Below are positions 41,069 to 48,514 of a stretch of DNA of 64,000 nucleotides, piece after piece; the stretch's first letter is position 1, and each line of letters starts with the position of its first letter. Source of the stretch: Microbacterium sp. SYP-A9085 (GTDB lineage Bacteria; Actinomycetota; Actinomycetes; Actinomycetales; Microbacteriaceae); NCBI RefSeq assembly GCF_009649635.1, contig NZ_WJII01000004.1, positions 1 through 64,000 of the forward strand, in the 5' to 3' direction. The position numbers and the translations under genes are program-made. The notes beneath the pieces were generated by a model. That model was not told where the DNA came from. It worked only from the letters and a program-made list of their open reading frames with translations, and made no database searches.

Positions 41069-43702
41069 GTGACGGACTCCGCAAAGCCTACCCTTCTGGT
41101 CGTCGACGGACATTCGCTGGCATATCGCGCGTTCTACGCGCTTCCGGTGGAGAACTTCTCCACGAAGGACGGGCAGCACACGAACGGCATCTACGGGTTC
41201 CTGTCGATGCTCGTGAACCTGATCAAGGCGGAGAAGCCGACGCACATGGCGGTGGCGTTCGACACGTCCCGGGTCTCCTTCCGCACCCGCGAGTACCCCG
41301 AGTACAAGGCCACCCGGTCCGAGACGCCCGCCGAGTTCCGCGGCCAGATCCCGCTGCTGCAGGACTGCCTGGCCGCGATGAGCATCCCGGTGCTGACGAA
41401 GGAGGATGTCGAGGCCGATGACATCCTCGCCACCCTCGCCGCGCAGGGCGCCGACCTCGGCTACGACGTCCTGGTGTGCTCCGGCGACCGCGACAGCATC
41501 CAGCTCGTGACCGACCGCGTGACGCTTCTGTACCCGAGCGTCCAGGGCGTCTCGCAGCTCAAACGCTACGACCCCGCCGCGGTGCGCGAGAAATACGGCG
41601 TCGAACCCGAGCAGTACCCCGACATCGCCGCCCTCGTCGGCGAGACCAGCGACAACCTTCCCGGCGTGCCGAAGGTCGGGGAGAAGACCGCCGTGAAGTG
41701 GCTCGGCCAGTTCGGCACGCTCGAGGCGCTCCTCGAGAACGCGCACACGATCAAGGGCGTCGTCGGCGGGAATCTGCGCGACCACGTCGAGGACGTGCGC
41801 CGCAACCGTCGCCTGAACCGGCTGCTGCGGGATGTCGAACTCCCGCTCGGGCCCGCCGAGCTCGAGGTCAAGCCGATCGACGCGGAGGCGGTGCGCGATA
41901 TCTTCTCCCGGCTGGAGTTCCGCACGCTGCTGCCGCGCGTGTTCGAGGCGACCGGCGCGCTGGAGACCGCCGATGCGGATGCGCCGATCGTCGCCGCACC
42001 GGTGGCCGTGCAGCTGGATGCCGCGGGCCTGGCCGGGTGGCTCGCCGCGGCATCCGGAGAGGTCGGCGTCACCGTCGTCGTCCAGGGGGGCAGACCGCAC
42101 CGGCTGGGCCTGGCCACCGCCGACACGGCGGCCGAGGCGACCTGGTCGGACGACGTCGCCGCAGCAGTCGCCCCCTGGCTCGCCGCGGACGCACCGAAGG
42201 TCTTCAGCGACGCGAAACCGCAGGTGAAGGCGCTCATCCGCGCCGGCGCCCCGGTCGCGGGGCTCGCGTACGACGTCATCCTCGCGGGATGGCTGGACCG
42301 GCCGAGCTTTCCCGACAAGACGCTCGGCGACCTCGTCGGGCGCTACCTCGACGAGCGGCTGCCCGAAGCCGACCCCACCCAGCTCGTCCCCGAGACCGAA
42401 GGGGCTACCCCCGGACAGCTGTCCTGGTACACGCTGCGCGTCGCCGCGACCCAGCGCGAGCGGCTGCCGGCCACCGTCGCGACGGTCCTCGCCGACATCG
42501 AGCTGCCGACCCTCGCGGCACTGGCCGACATGGAGCTGGCCGGCGTCGCCGTGTCGCACGACAAGCTCACCGCGTACTCCGCCGAGCTGGGCGTGCGCGC
42601 CGACGCGCTCGCCCAGGACGCGTACGCAGCGATCGGCCGCGAGGTCAACCTCGGGTCCCCGAAGCAGCTGCAGGAAGTGCTGTTCGACGAGCTCGCCCTG
42701 CCGAAGACACGCAAGACGAAGACCGGGTACTCGACGGACGCCGGCGCCCTGACGACGCTGCAGGAGACGCATCCGCACCCGTTCCTCGACCTCCTCCTCC
42801 AGCACCGCGAGGCCACGAAGCTGCGCCAGATCATCGAGTCGCTGGATGTCGCGATCGGCGCCGACCGCCGCATCCACACCACATATCTGCAGACCGGCAG
42901 CCAGACCGGCCGCCTGTCCAGCACCGACCCGAACCTGCAGAACATCCCGATCCGTACGGACGAGAGCCATCGGATCCGGTCGGCGTTCGAGGTCGGGGCG
43001 GGATACGAGAGCCTCCTCACTGCGGACTACTCGCAGATCGAGATGCGCATCATGGCGCACCTGTCGGAGGACCCCGGGCTCGTGGAGGCGTTCCGCACCG
43101 GGGAGGACCTGCACCGGTTCGTGGGCGCCCGCGTGTTCGGTGTCGAGCCCGCCGAGGTGACCCCGTTCATGCGCACGAAGGTCAAGGCGATGTCGTACGG
43201 GCTCGTGTACGGGCTGAGCGCCTTTGGGCTGTCCAAGCAGCTGCGCATCGAGCAGGCCGAGGCGAAGCAGCTGATGACCGAGTACTTCGCGAGGTTCGGC
43301 GCGGTGCGCGACTATCTGCGCTCGTCCGTCGAGAAGGCCCGCATCGACGGGTTCACCGAGACGATCTTCGGCCGGCGCAGGCCGTTCCCGGACCTGACCA
43401 GCCCGAATCGCGTGCTGCGCGAGAACTCGGAGCGGGCGGCGCTGAACGCCCCGATCCAGGGCAGCGCCGCCGACATCATGAAGATCGCCCTGTTCCGCAT
43501 CCACCAGCAGTTCCGCGAGGAGTCGCTGGCGTCCCGGATCCTGCTGCAGATCCACGACGAGCTCGTCGTCGAGGTCGCGCCGGGGGAGTGGGATGCCGCG
43601 GTGCGCATCGTCCGCGCCCGGATGGGGGATGCCGCGGACCTGTCCGTCCCGCTGGATGTGCAGATCGGCCGCGGTGGCGATTGGGATCAGGCGGGACACT
43701 GA
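41069..43702 (+). CDS. polA: DNA polymerase I
   Basis: Pol I fills gaps in repair and removes Okazaki primers. The 877-residue protein has the N-terminal 5' nuclease (LLVVDGHSLAYRAFYALP, then DDILATLAAQG and VCSGDRDSIQLV). The middle region, 300-480, has the size of the proofreading domain but I do not see its catalytic carboxylates, as in other actinobacterial enzymes. The polymerase domain has SQTGRLSSTDPNLQNIPIR, TADYSQIEMRIMAHLS, RTKVKAMSYGLVYG and LQIHDELVVEV. GTG 41069 is taken as the start. Confidence 0.97.
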   Translation: MTDSAKPTLLVVDGHSLAYRAFYALPVENFSTKDGQHTNGIYGFLSMLVNLIKAEKPTHMAVAFDTSRVSFRTREYPEYKATRSETPAEFRGQIPLLQDCLAAMSIPVLTKEDVEADDILATLAAQGADLGYDVLVCSGDRDSIQLVTDRVTLLYPSVQGVSQLKRYDPAAVREKYGVEPEQYPDIAALVGETSDNLPGVPKVGEKTAVKWLGQFGTLEALLENAHTIKGVVGGNLRDHVEDVRRNRRLNRLLRDVELPLGPAELEVKPIDAEAVRDIFSRLEFRTLLPRVFEATGALETADADAPIVAAPVAVQLDAAGLAGWLAAASGEVGVTVVVQGGRPHRLGLATADTAAEATWSDDVAAAVAPWLAADAPKVFSDAKPQVKALIRAGAPVAGLAYDVILAGWLDRPSFPDKTLGDLVGRYLDERLPEADPTQLVPETEGATPGQLSWYTLRVAATQRERLPATVATVLADIELPTLAALADMELAGVAVSHDKLTAYSAELGVRADALAQDAYAAIGREVNLGSPKQLQEVLFDELALPKTRKTKTGYSTDAGALTTLQETHPHPFLDLLLQHREATKLRQIIESLDVAIGADRRIHTTYLQTGSQTGRLSSTDPNLQNIPIRTDESHRIRSAFEVGAGYESLLTADYSQIEMRIMAHLSEDPGLVEAFRTGEDLHRFVGARVFGVEPAEVTPFMRTKVKAMSYGLVYGLSAFGLSKQLRIEQAEAKQLMTEYFARFGAVRDYLRSSVEKARIDGFTETIFGRRRPFPDLTSPNRVLRENSERAALNAPIQGSAADIMKIALFRIHQQFREESLASRILLQIHDELVVEVAPGEWDAAVRIVRARMGDAADLSVPLDVQIGRGGDWDQAGH

Positions 43703-43715
43703 GAGAATGGCGGCC

Positions 43716-45416
43716 ATGACCGGTTCCGAACGCACCCCGACCCCGGTGGACACGATCGCCGAGGCATGGGTCGACGACATCGCAGAGCTGTACCCGACCG
43801 TCGCGACGTACATCGGGCGCGACGAGTACAACGACCGCTACGGCGACTACTCGCCGGCGGGCGCCGACGCCGCGCGCGACCGCGCACGCGCGCGGCTGCG
43901 GGAGCTGAGCGCCGCCGTCCCCGTGGACCGGATCGACGAGGTCACAAAAGAGGACCTCAGCCGGGAGCTCGAACTCGAGCTCGAACTCCACGACGCGAAC
44001 GTGCACCTGCGCGCCCTGAACGTGATCGAGTCGCCGGCGCAGGAGATCCGCAATGTGCTGGACCTCATGCCCACCGCGACGGCGCAGGACTGGGAGACGA
44101 TCGCCGCGCGGCTGACGGTGCTGCCCGCCGCCGTCGACGGGTACATCGAGACCCTGCGCACCGGCATCGACGCGGGCGTCGTGCCCGCGCGCCGCCAGGT
44201 CGCCGAAGTGATCACGCAGATCGGCCGGTACAGTGCCGACGACGGGTTCTTCGCCACGTTCGTCGGCGACGCGGCGCCCGCGGAGGGCCAGCTGCCGGCA
44301 TCCCTCGCCCGCTCCCTGTCTGATGCCGCCGGCGGCGCCCGGGTCGCGTACGACCGGCTCGCGGAGTTCCTCGGCAGCGAGCTGGCGCCCGCCGCCACCG
44401 ACCAGGACGGTGTCGGCCGGGACCTGTACACGCTGTTCTCCCGGCAGTTCCTCGGCGCTGCCGTCGACCTGGACGAGACGTACGAGTGGGGGCTCGAGGA
44501 ACTGGCCCGGATGGTGGCCGAGCAGGAATCCGTCGCCCGCGAGATCAGGGCCGGCGCCTCGGTCGACGAGGCCATCGCCTTCCTGGAGACGGACCCGTCC
44601 CGGCGACTGCACGGCACCGAGGCTCTGCAGCGGTGGATGCAGGCCACGGCCGACCGGGCCGTCGCGGACCTCGCCGCCACGCACTTCGACATCCCGGAGC
44701 CGGTGCGCCGCATCGAGTGCATGATCGCGCCCACGCAGGAGGGCGGCATCTACTACACCGGCCCCACCGACGACTTCTCGCGGCCCGGCCGGATGTGGTG
44801 GTCGGTCCCGGAGGGCGTCGAGGACTTCGACACGTGGCGCGAGCTGACCACCGTGTATCACGAGGGCGTGCCCGGCCACCACCTGCAGATAGCGCAGGCC
44901 GTGTACAACCGGGGACAGCTGAACTCGTGGCGCCGCCTGCTCGCAGGCACCTCCGGACACGCCGAGGGCTGGGCGCTGTACGCGGAGCGGCTGATGGAGC
45001 AGCTCGGCTACCTGCAGGACCCCGCGGACCGGCTCGGGATGCTGGACGGTCAGCGGATGCGCGCCGCGCGCGTCGTGCTCGACATCGGCGTGCACCTGGG
45101 CAAGCCGCGCCCGGCGGCATGGGCGCACCTGGGGGACGGGGGATCCACCTGGGATGCGGGCTTCGCGCTCGAGTTCATGCGGCACAACGTGAACATGCCG
45201 GACGCGTTCGTGCAGTTCGAGGTGAACCGGTATCTCGGGTGGCCGGGCCAGGCGCCGTCCTACAAGGTCGGCCAGCGGATCTGGGAGCAGCTGCGCGACG
45301 AGTACCGTGCCTCCCGTGGCGACGCGTTCGACATCAAGGAGTTCCACCGCACGGCCCTGGACCTCGGCGGTGTCGGCCTGGACACACTGCGGCACGCGCT
45401 GCTGCGCGACCGGTAG
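43716..45416 (+). CDS. DUF885-family putative metallopeptidase
   Basis: The 566-residue helical protein belongs to the DUF885 family. It contains YHEGVPGHHLQIAQ near residue 390, a zinc-type HExxxGHHxQ motif, with further conserved GHAEGWALYAERLMEQLGY and FALEFMRHNVNMPDAFVQFE cut here to the parts AEGWALYAERL and NMPDAF. Family members are thought to be cytosolic carboxypeptidase-like enzymes, but few have been tested. There is no signal peptide. ATG 43716 is preferred; in-frame ATG 43707 would add three residues. It follows polA by 13 bp. Confidence 0.85.
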   Translation: MTGSERTPTPVDTIAEAWVDDIAELYPTVATYIGRDEYNDRYGDYSPAGADAARDRARARLRELSAAVPVDRIDEVTKEDLSRELELELELHDANVHLRALNVIESPAQEIRNVLDLMPTATAQDWETIAARLTVLPAAVDGYIETLRTGIDAGVVPARRQVAEVITQIGRYSADDGFFATFVGDAAPAEGQLPASLARSLSDAAGGARVAYDRLAEFLGSELAPAATDQDGVGRDLYTLFSRQFLGAAVDLDETYEWGLEELARMVAEQESVAREIRAGASVDEAIAFLETDPSRRLHGTEALQRWMQATADRAVADLAATHFDIPEPVRRIECMIAPTQEGGIYYTGPTDDFSRPGRMWWSVPEGVEDFDTWRELTTVYHEGVPGHHLQIAQAVYNRGQLNSWRRLLAGTSGHAEGWALYAERLMEQLGYLQDPADRLGMLDGQRMRAARVVLDIGVHLGKPRPAAWAHLGDGGSTWDAGFALEFMRHNVNMPDAFVQFEVNRYLGWPGQAPSYKVGQRIWEQLRDEYRASRGDAFDIKEFHRTALDLGGVGLDTLRHALLRDR

Positions 45417-45429
45417 CCGCGCGGAGCGG

Positions 45430-46044
45430 TCATCCCGCGTCGAGGATCCGGGCGATCTCCTCGTCCGTGGTCTCGTGGAAGTGGTCGTAGAACGCGCCCA
45501 CGGCCCAGAACTGTGCGGCGGGGTGCGCGCAGACGTAGTCGTCCGCGGCATCCGGATCCGGCCACCAGTCCGACGGCGCGACGGGAACGGCGAGGATGAC
45601 CCTGGCCGCGCCCGCCGCACGGATCGCCCGGCCCGCGGTGTTCGCCGTCGCGCCGGTGGCGATCCCGTCGTCGACGAGCAGCACCGTCCGCCCGGCGACA
45701 TCCGGGGCCCCGACGATCGCGGTACGCCGCCGGAGCACGTCGCGCTCACGTCGCTCGACGGCGGCGAGGGCCGCGGCGGAGGTGCGGCTCGCGCGGCGGA
45801 TGCGTTCGTCCACGGTGCGCACGCCGTCGGCGATCGCGCCGAGCGCGAACTCCTCATGGCCGGGCACGCCGAGCTTGCGCACCGCGACGGCGGTCAGCGG
45901 AAGCTCGAGCGCGCGCGCCACCGCTGCGGCCACGACGACCCCGCCGCGGGCGATCCCGGCGACCACGGCGTCAGTGCCGCGCCACCGTGCCAGGCGCGCG
46001 GCCAGGACCCTGCCGGCATCGGCGCGGTCTGTGAACAGCGCCAT
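45430..46044 (-). CDS. Phosphoribosyltransferase-family protein
   Basis: The 204-residue protein carries the PRPP-binding loop TVLLVDDGIATGATANTA, with VAGIARGGVVVAAAVARAL as the earlier nucleotide-site segment. It resembles the stand-alone phosphoribosyltransferase-like proteins common in actinobacteria, whose substrate is not known. It converges on the DUF885 gene and is divergent from the SGNH hydrolase. Both divergent genes appear leaderless. Confidence 0.85.
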   Translation of the reverse strand: MALFTDRADAGRVLAARLARWRGTDAVVAGIARGGVVVAAAVARALELPLTAVAVRKLGVPGHEEFALGAIADGVRTVDERIRRASRTSAAALAAVERRERDVLRRRTAIVGAPDVAGRTVLLVDDGIATGATANTAGRAIRAAGAARVILAVPVAPSDWWPDPDAADDYVCAHPAAQFWAVGAFYDHFHETTDEEIARILDAG

Positions 46045-46050
46045 AGCGCC

Positions 46051-46056
46051 ACCTTA
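46051..46056 (-). promoter_or_regulatory. -10 (TAAGGT) for the phosphoribosyltransferase gene, leaderless
   Basis: Read leftward, TAAGGT is followed by six bases (GGCGCT) and the ATG at 46044. This matches the leaderless spacing seen elsewhere in the window. Confidence 0.6.
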
Positions 46057-46085
46057 TGCCGCCGGGCGGGCGGCGGCGCCGGTCG

Positions 46086-46091
46086 TAGGCT
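46086..46091 (+). promoter_or_regulatory. -10 (TAGGCT) for the SGNH hydrolase, leaderless
   Basis: TAGGCT is followed by six bases and GTG 46098. The opposing -10 is only 29 bp away, so the two promoters share their upstream DNA. Confidence 0.65.
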
Positions 46092-46097
46092 GTGACA

Positions 46098-46859
46098 GTG
46101 ACATCCTCTGTGCGGTACGTGGCCATCGGCGACTCGTTCACGGAGGGGGTGGGCGACGAGCTGCCGGACGGCCGTCCCCGAGGGTGGGCGGATCTTGTGG
46201 CGCAGGGCTGGGCGGATGCACTGGGCGAGCCCATAGCGTACGCGAACCTCGCTATCCGCGGCCGGCTGATCGAGCCGATCGTGGCCGGGCAGCTCGAGCC
46301 GGCGCTCGCCCTGAAACCCACGCATCTCTCGTTCAACGGGGGCGGGAACGACATGCTGCGCCCGCGCACGTCGATCGCGCACGTCGCGGACCTCTTCTCG
46401 ACGGTGCTGCGCCGGTGCGACGAGGAGGGCGTCATCCTCATCGCCCTGTCCGGCGCGAACCCGTCGCGCCAGCTTCCGCTGGGCCGCGTCGTGCAGCGGC
46501 GCGGCGACCTTCTGGCGGCGGCCGTGGAGGAGCGCCTGCACACCCGGCCCGACGTCGTCACCGCCTGGAACTGGCCGGACGTCGAGCTCGGGTCGCCGGG
46601 GTACTGGTCCGAGGACCGTCTGCACATGAACGCGCGGGGTCATCATCGGGTGGCGGCCCGGGTGCTCGGCGCGCTCGGCCACGAAGCCCCGCCCGAGTGG
46701 TGGTCACTCCCGGCATCCGACGTCGTCCGCATCGGGGGAGCGGCGTACTACCGCGCGCACGTCCTGCCCTGGGTGCGACGACGCCTGACCGGCACCTCGT
46801 CCGGTGACGGGCACGCCGCGAAGTACGCGCGGTGGGAGACGATAGCGCCCGTGGGCTGA
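46098..46859 (+). CDS. SGNH/GDSL-family hydrolase
   Basis: The 253-residue protein has the SGNH blocks: block I YVAIGDSFTEGVGDE (catalytic Ser), block III LSFNGGGNDML (Asn) and block V DRLHMNARGHHRVA (Asp and His). These enzymes are esterases or lipases with many substrates. No signal peptide is seen, so it probably acts in the cytoplasm. GTG 46098 is chosen from the leaderless spacing; GTG 46092 is two codons earlier. Confidence 0.88.
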   Translation: MTSSVRYVAIGDSFTEGVGDELPDGRPRGWADLVAQGWADALGEPIAYANLAIRGRLIEPIVAGQLEPALALKPTHLSFNGGGNDMLRPRTSIAHVADLFSTVLRRCDEEGVILIALSGANPSRQLPLGRVVQRRGDLLAAAVEERLHTRPDVVTAWNWPDVELGSPGYWSEDRLHMNARGHHRVAARVLGALGHEAPPEWWSLPASDVVRIGGAAYYRAHVLPWVRRRLTGTSSGDGHAAKYARWETIAPVG

Positions 46860-46862
46860 CGG

Positions 46863-48194
46863 TCAGGGTCGCGGCGACCGCCGCCGACGCGGCTGGTCCA
46901 TGCCGAGCAGGACACGGGTGCGGCGCCGCTCCAGGACGATGAAGAAGGAACCGATCACCCACAGCGGCACGAGCGTCAGCGCGGCGACGCGGAACGCCTC
47001 GAGGGAGTAGGTCTCCGGCGTCCCCGCGCCCTGCAGGTCGAGGGCCGCCCCGATCAGGAAGATGGCGACCAGGCTCGAGATGAACCCGCCGGTGTTCGTG
47101 ATGCCGGTCGCGGTGCTCAGGCGATGCGTGGGGTTGTGCGTACGGGCATGGTCGAACGCGATCATCGAGGCCGGCCCGCCGATGCCCATCGCCACGGCGA
47201 GCGTGAACAGGAGCCACAGCGGCGCGGGGCCGGGCCAGGCGATCACGGCGAGCCACGCGACCATCTGGAACGCGATCGACGGGAGCACGAGCGCGCGGGA
47301 CCGGTGATTAGGCATCCGCCCGGACAGGGTTCCCATGATGGGTCCGACGACCATGCCGACGACGATGTACACGGTCGTGACCAGCGTCGCCTGGGCGGCG
47401 GAGAGGCCTTCACCGGCGGTCAGGAACGGGATGCCCCACAGCATGATGAACGCGGTGCCCGCGAACGGTGTGGTGAAGTGCGACCAGAATGCGAGACGGG
47501 TGCCGGGGTGCGAGAGTGTGGCGCGCACGCCGATGCGGGTATCGACGGTGGAGGTGACGACGCGGATGGCGCCGGTGTCGGTGTTCACCGACACGTCGGC
47601 GGGCACTCCCGGCGGGCGGTTTCGCACCGTCACGACCAGCAGGATCGAGAACAGCACGCAGAGGCCGGCGAGGGAGCCGAACGCAACGGTCCAGGTCGTC
47701 GCGTGGACGAGCGCCGCGAGGGGCGCGATAGCGGCCAGCTGTCCGGACATGCCGACGAGTCCGGTGAGCTGGACCATGAGTGACGCGCGTTGTGCGGGGA
47801 ACCAGGTGGCCACGACCCGCAGGACGCTCGGGAACACCGCGGCGTCGCCGGCGCCAAGAAGCATGCGCGCCACGATCGCTATCCCGACGTTGGGGGAGAG
47901 GGCCATCACGAGCTGGCCGAACGCCATCACCGTCATTCCGGCCACGATGACGGGCCGCGTCCCCATCCGGTCCAGGAGCACACCGATCGGCAACTGCATG
48001 GCCCCGTACACCGCGAGCTGCAGCACCGCGAACATCGACAGCGTGGAAGCATCCGCGTTGAAGCGGTGAGCCGCGTCCACGCCCACTGCCGCGAGTGAGG
48101 TGCGGTTCGTCACCGACAGCACGTAGGCCGCCACCGCTACGCCCCAGATCAGCCAGGCGCGCCACGGTGGCGCGGGGGACAGAGCAGTGGGCAC
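46863..48194 (-). CDS. Major facilitator superfamily transporter
   Basis: The 443-residue protein has about 12 membrane helices and the MFS motif-A loop GVLLDRMGTRPVI between helices 2 and 3. A large central loop near residue 215 splits the two halves, and a basic RRRTRVLL tail ends the protein. The N-terminal helix WGVAVAAYVLSVTNRTSL resembles the nitrate/nitrite or organic-anion MFS branches, but the substrate cannot be set. It converges on the SGNH gene with three bases between stops. Confidence 0.88.
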   Translation of the reverse strand: MPTALSPAPPWRAWLIWGVAVAAYVLSVTNRTSLAAVGVDAAHRFNADASTLSMFAVLQLAVYGAMQLPIGVLLDRMGTRPVIVAGMTVMAFGQLVMALSPNVGIAIVARMLLGAGDAAVFPSVLRVVATWFPAQRASLMVQLTGLVGMSGQLAAIAPLAALVHATTWTVAFGSLAGLCVLFSILLVVTVRNRPPGVPADVSVNTDTGAIRVVTSTVDTRIGVRATLSHPGTRLAFWSHFTTPFAGTAFIMLWGIPFLTAGEGLSAAQATLVTTVYIVVGMVVGPIMGTLSGRMPNHRSRALVLPSIAFQMVAWLAVIAWPGPAPLWLLFTLAVAMGIGGPASMIAFDHARTHNPTHRLSTATGITNTGGFISSLVAIFLIGAALDLQGAGTPETYSLEAFRVAALTLVPLWVIGSFFIVLERRRTRVLLGMDQPRRRRSPRP

Positions 48195-48226
48195 CGGAAT
48201 TCCGTTCGAGCGAGACAGCAGCCTCC

Positions 48227-48232
48227 AGCGTA
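48227..48232 (-). promoter_or_regulatory. Putative -10 (TACGCT) for the MFS gene
   Basis: Read leftward, TACGCT lies 32 bases before the GTG start at 48194, giving a leader of about 26 nt. A strong dyad overlaps its -35 region. Confidence 0.45.
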
Positions 48233-48242
48233 GTCGGGGGCT

Positions 48243-48269
48243 CGGGGCGTGCCCGTCGGGCGCGCCCCG
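48243..48269. promoter_or_regulatory. GC-rich dyad over the MFS -35 region (operator or terminator)
   Basis: CGGGGCGTGCCCG (48243-48255) and CGGGCGCGCCCCG (48257-48269) are 13-bp arms with one G-T pair, separated by one base. The position just upstream of the MFS -10 suits a repressor site, but no regulator gene is adjacent. Confidence 0.5.
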
Positions 48270-48280
48270 GTTATCGCCAA

Positions 48281-48348
48281 AACAGGCGATGCGGCCAGAA
48301 CAGGCGGTTCACACCCATGATCGGCCTGTTCTCGCCGCATCGCCTGTT
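48281..48348. repeat. 25-bp near-perfect inverted repeat (24/25) with 18-bp loop
   Basis: The arms are 48281-48305 and 48324-48348. Each arm holds two copies of AACAGGC in direct orientation, so four copies lie in 68 bp. The element is in the gap between the MFS promoter and the UvrA-like gene. Together with the neighbouring dyads it fills the 320-bp gap, which has no supported gene. Confidence 0.85.
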
Positions 48349-48375
48349 CTCGAGACCGGCTCGACTCGAACTGAC

Positions 48376-48389
48376 ATAATGGGCATTAT
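48376..48389. repeat. AT-rich dyad ATAATG-GG-CATTAT
   Basis: This perfect 6-bp inverted repeat is the only AT-rich patch in the gap. It overlaps a ten-codon frame starting at ATG 48379 (MGIIGAGIGL), which resembles the first residues of a Rossmann-fold protein but stops at once. It may be a degraded gene start or chance. Confidence 0.4.
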
Positions 48390-48460
48390 CGGTGCTGGAA
48401 TCGGGCTGTGATCACATCGCAGGACAATCGGCGGCGACGGCAGCGACACGCCGCGCGCGG

Positions 48461-48491
48461 CATCCCGCACGCACAATCGTCCTGCGGGATG
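48461..48491 (-). terminator. Probable terminator of the UvrA-like gene
   Basis: CATCCCGCA (48461-48469) and TGCGGGATG (48483-48491) are perfect 9-bp arms around a 13-nt loop, starting 23 bp past the stop codon of the leftward gene. Confidence 0.55.
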
Positions 48492-48514
48492 AACGCCGAG
48501 CGGCGCCGACAGCG

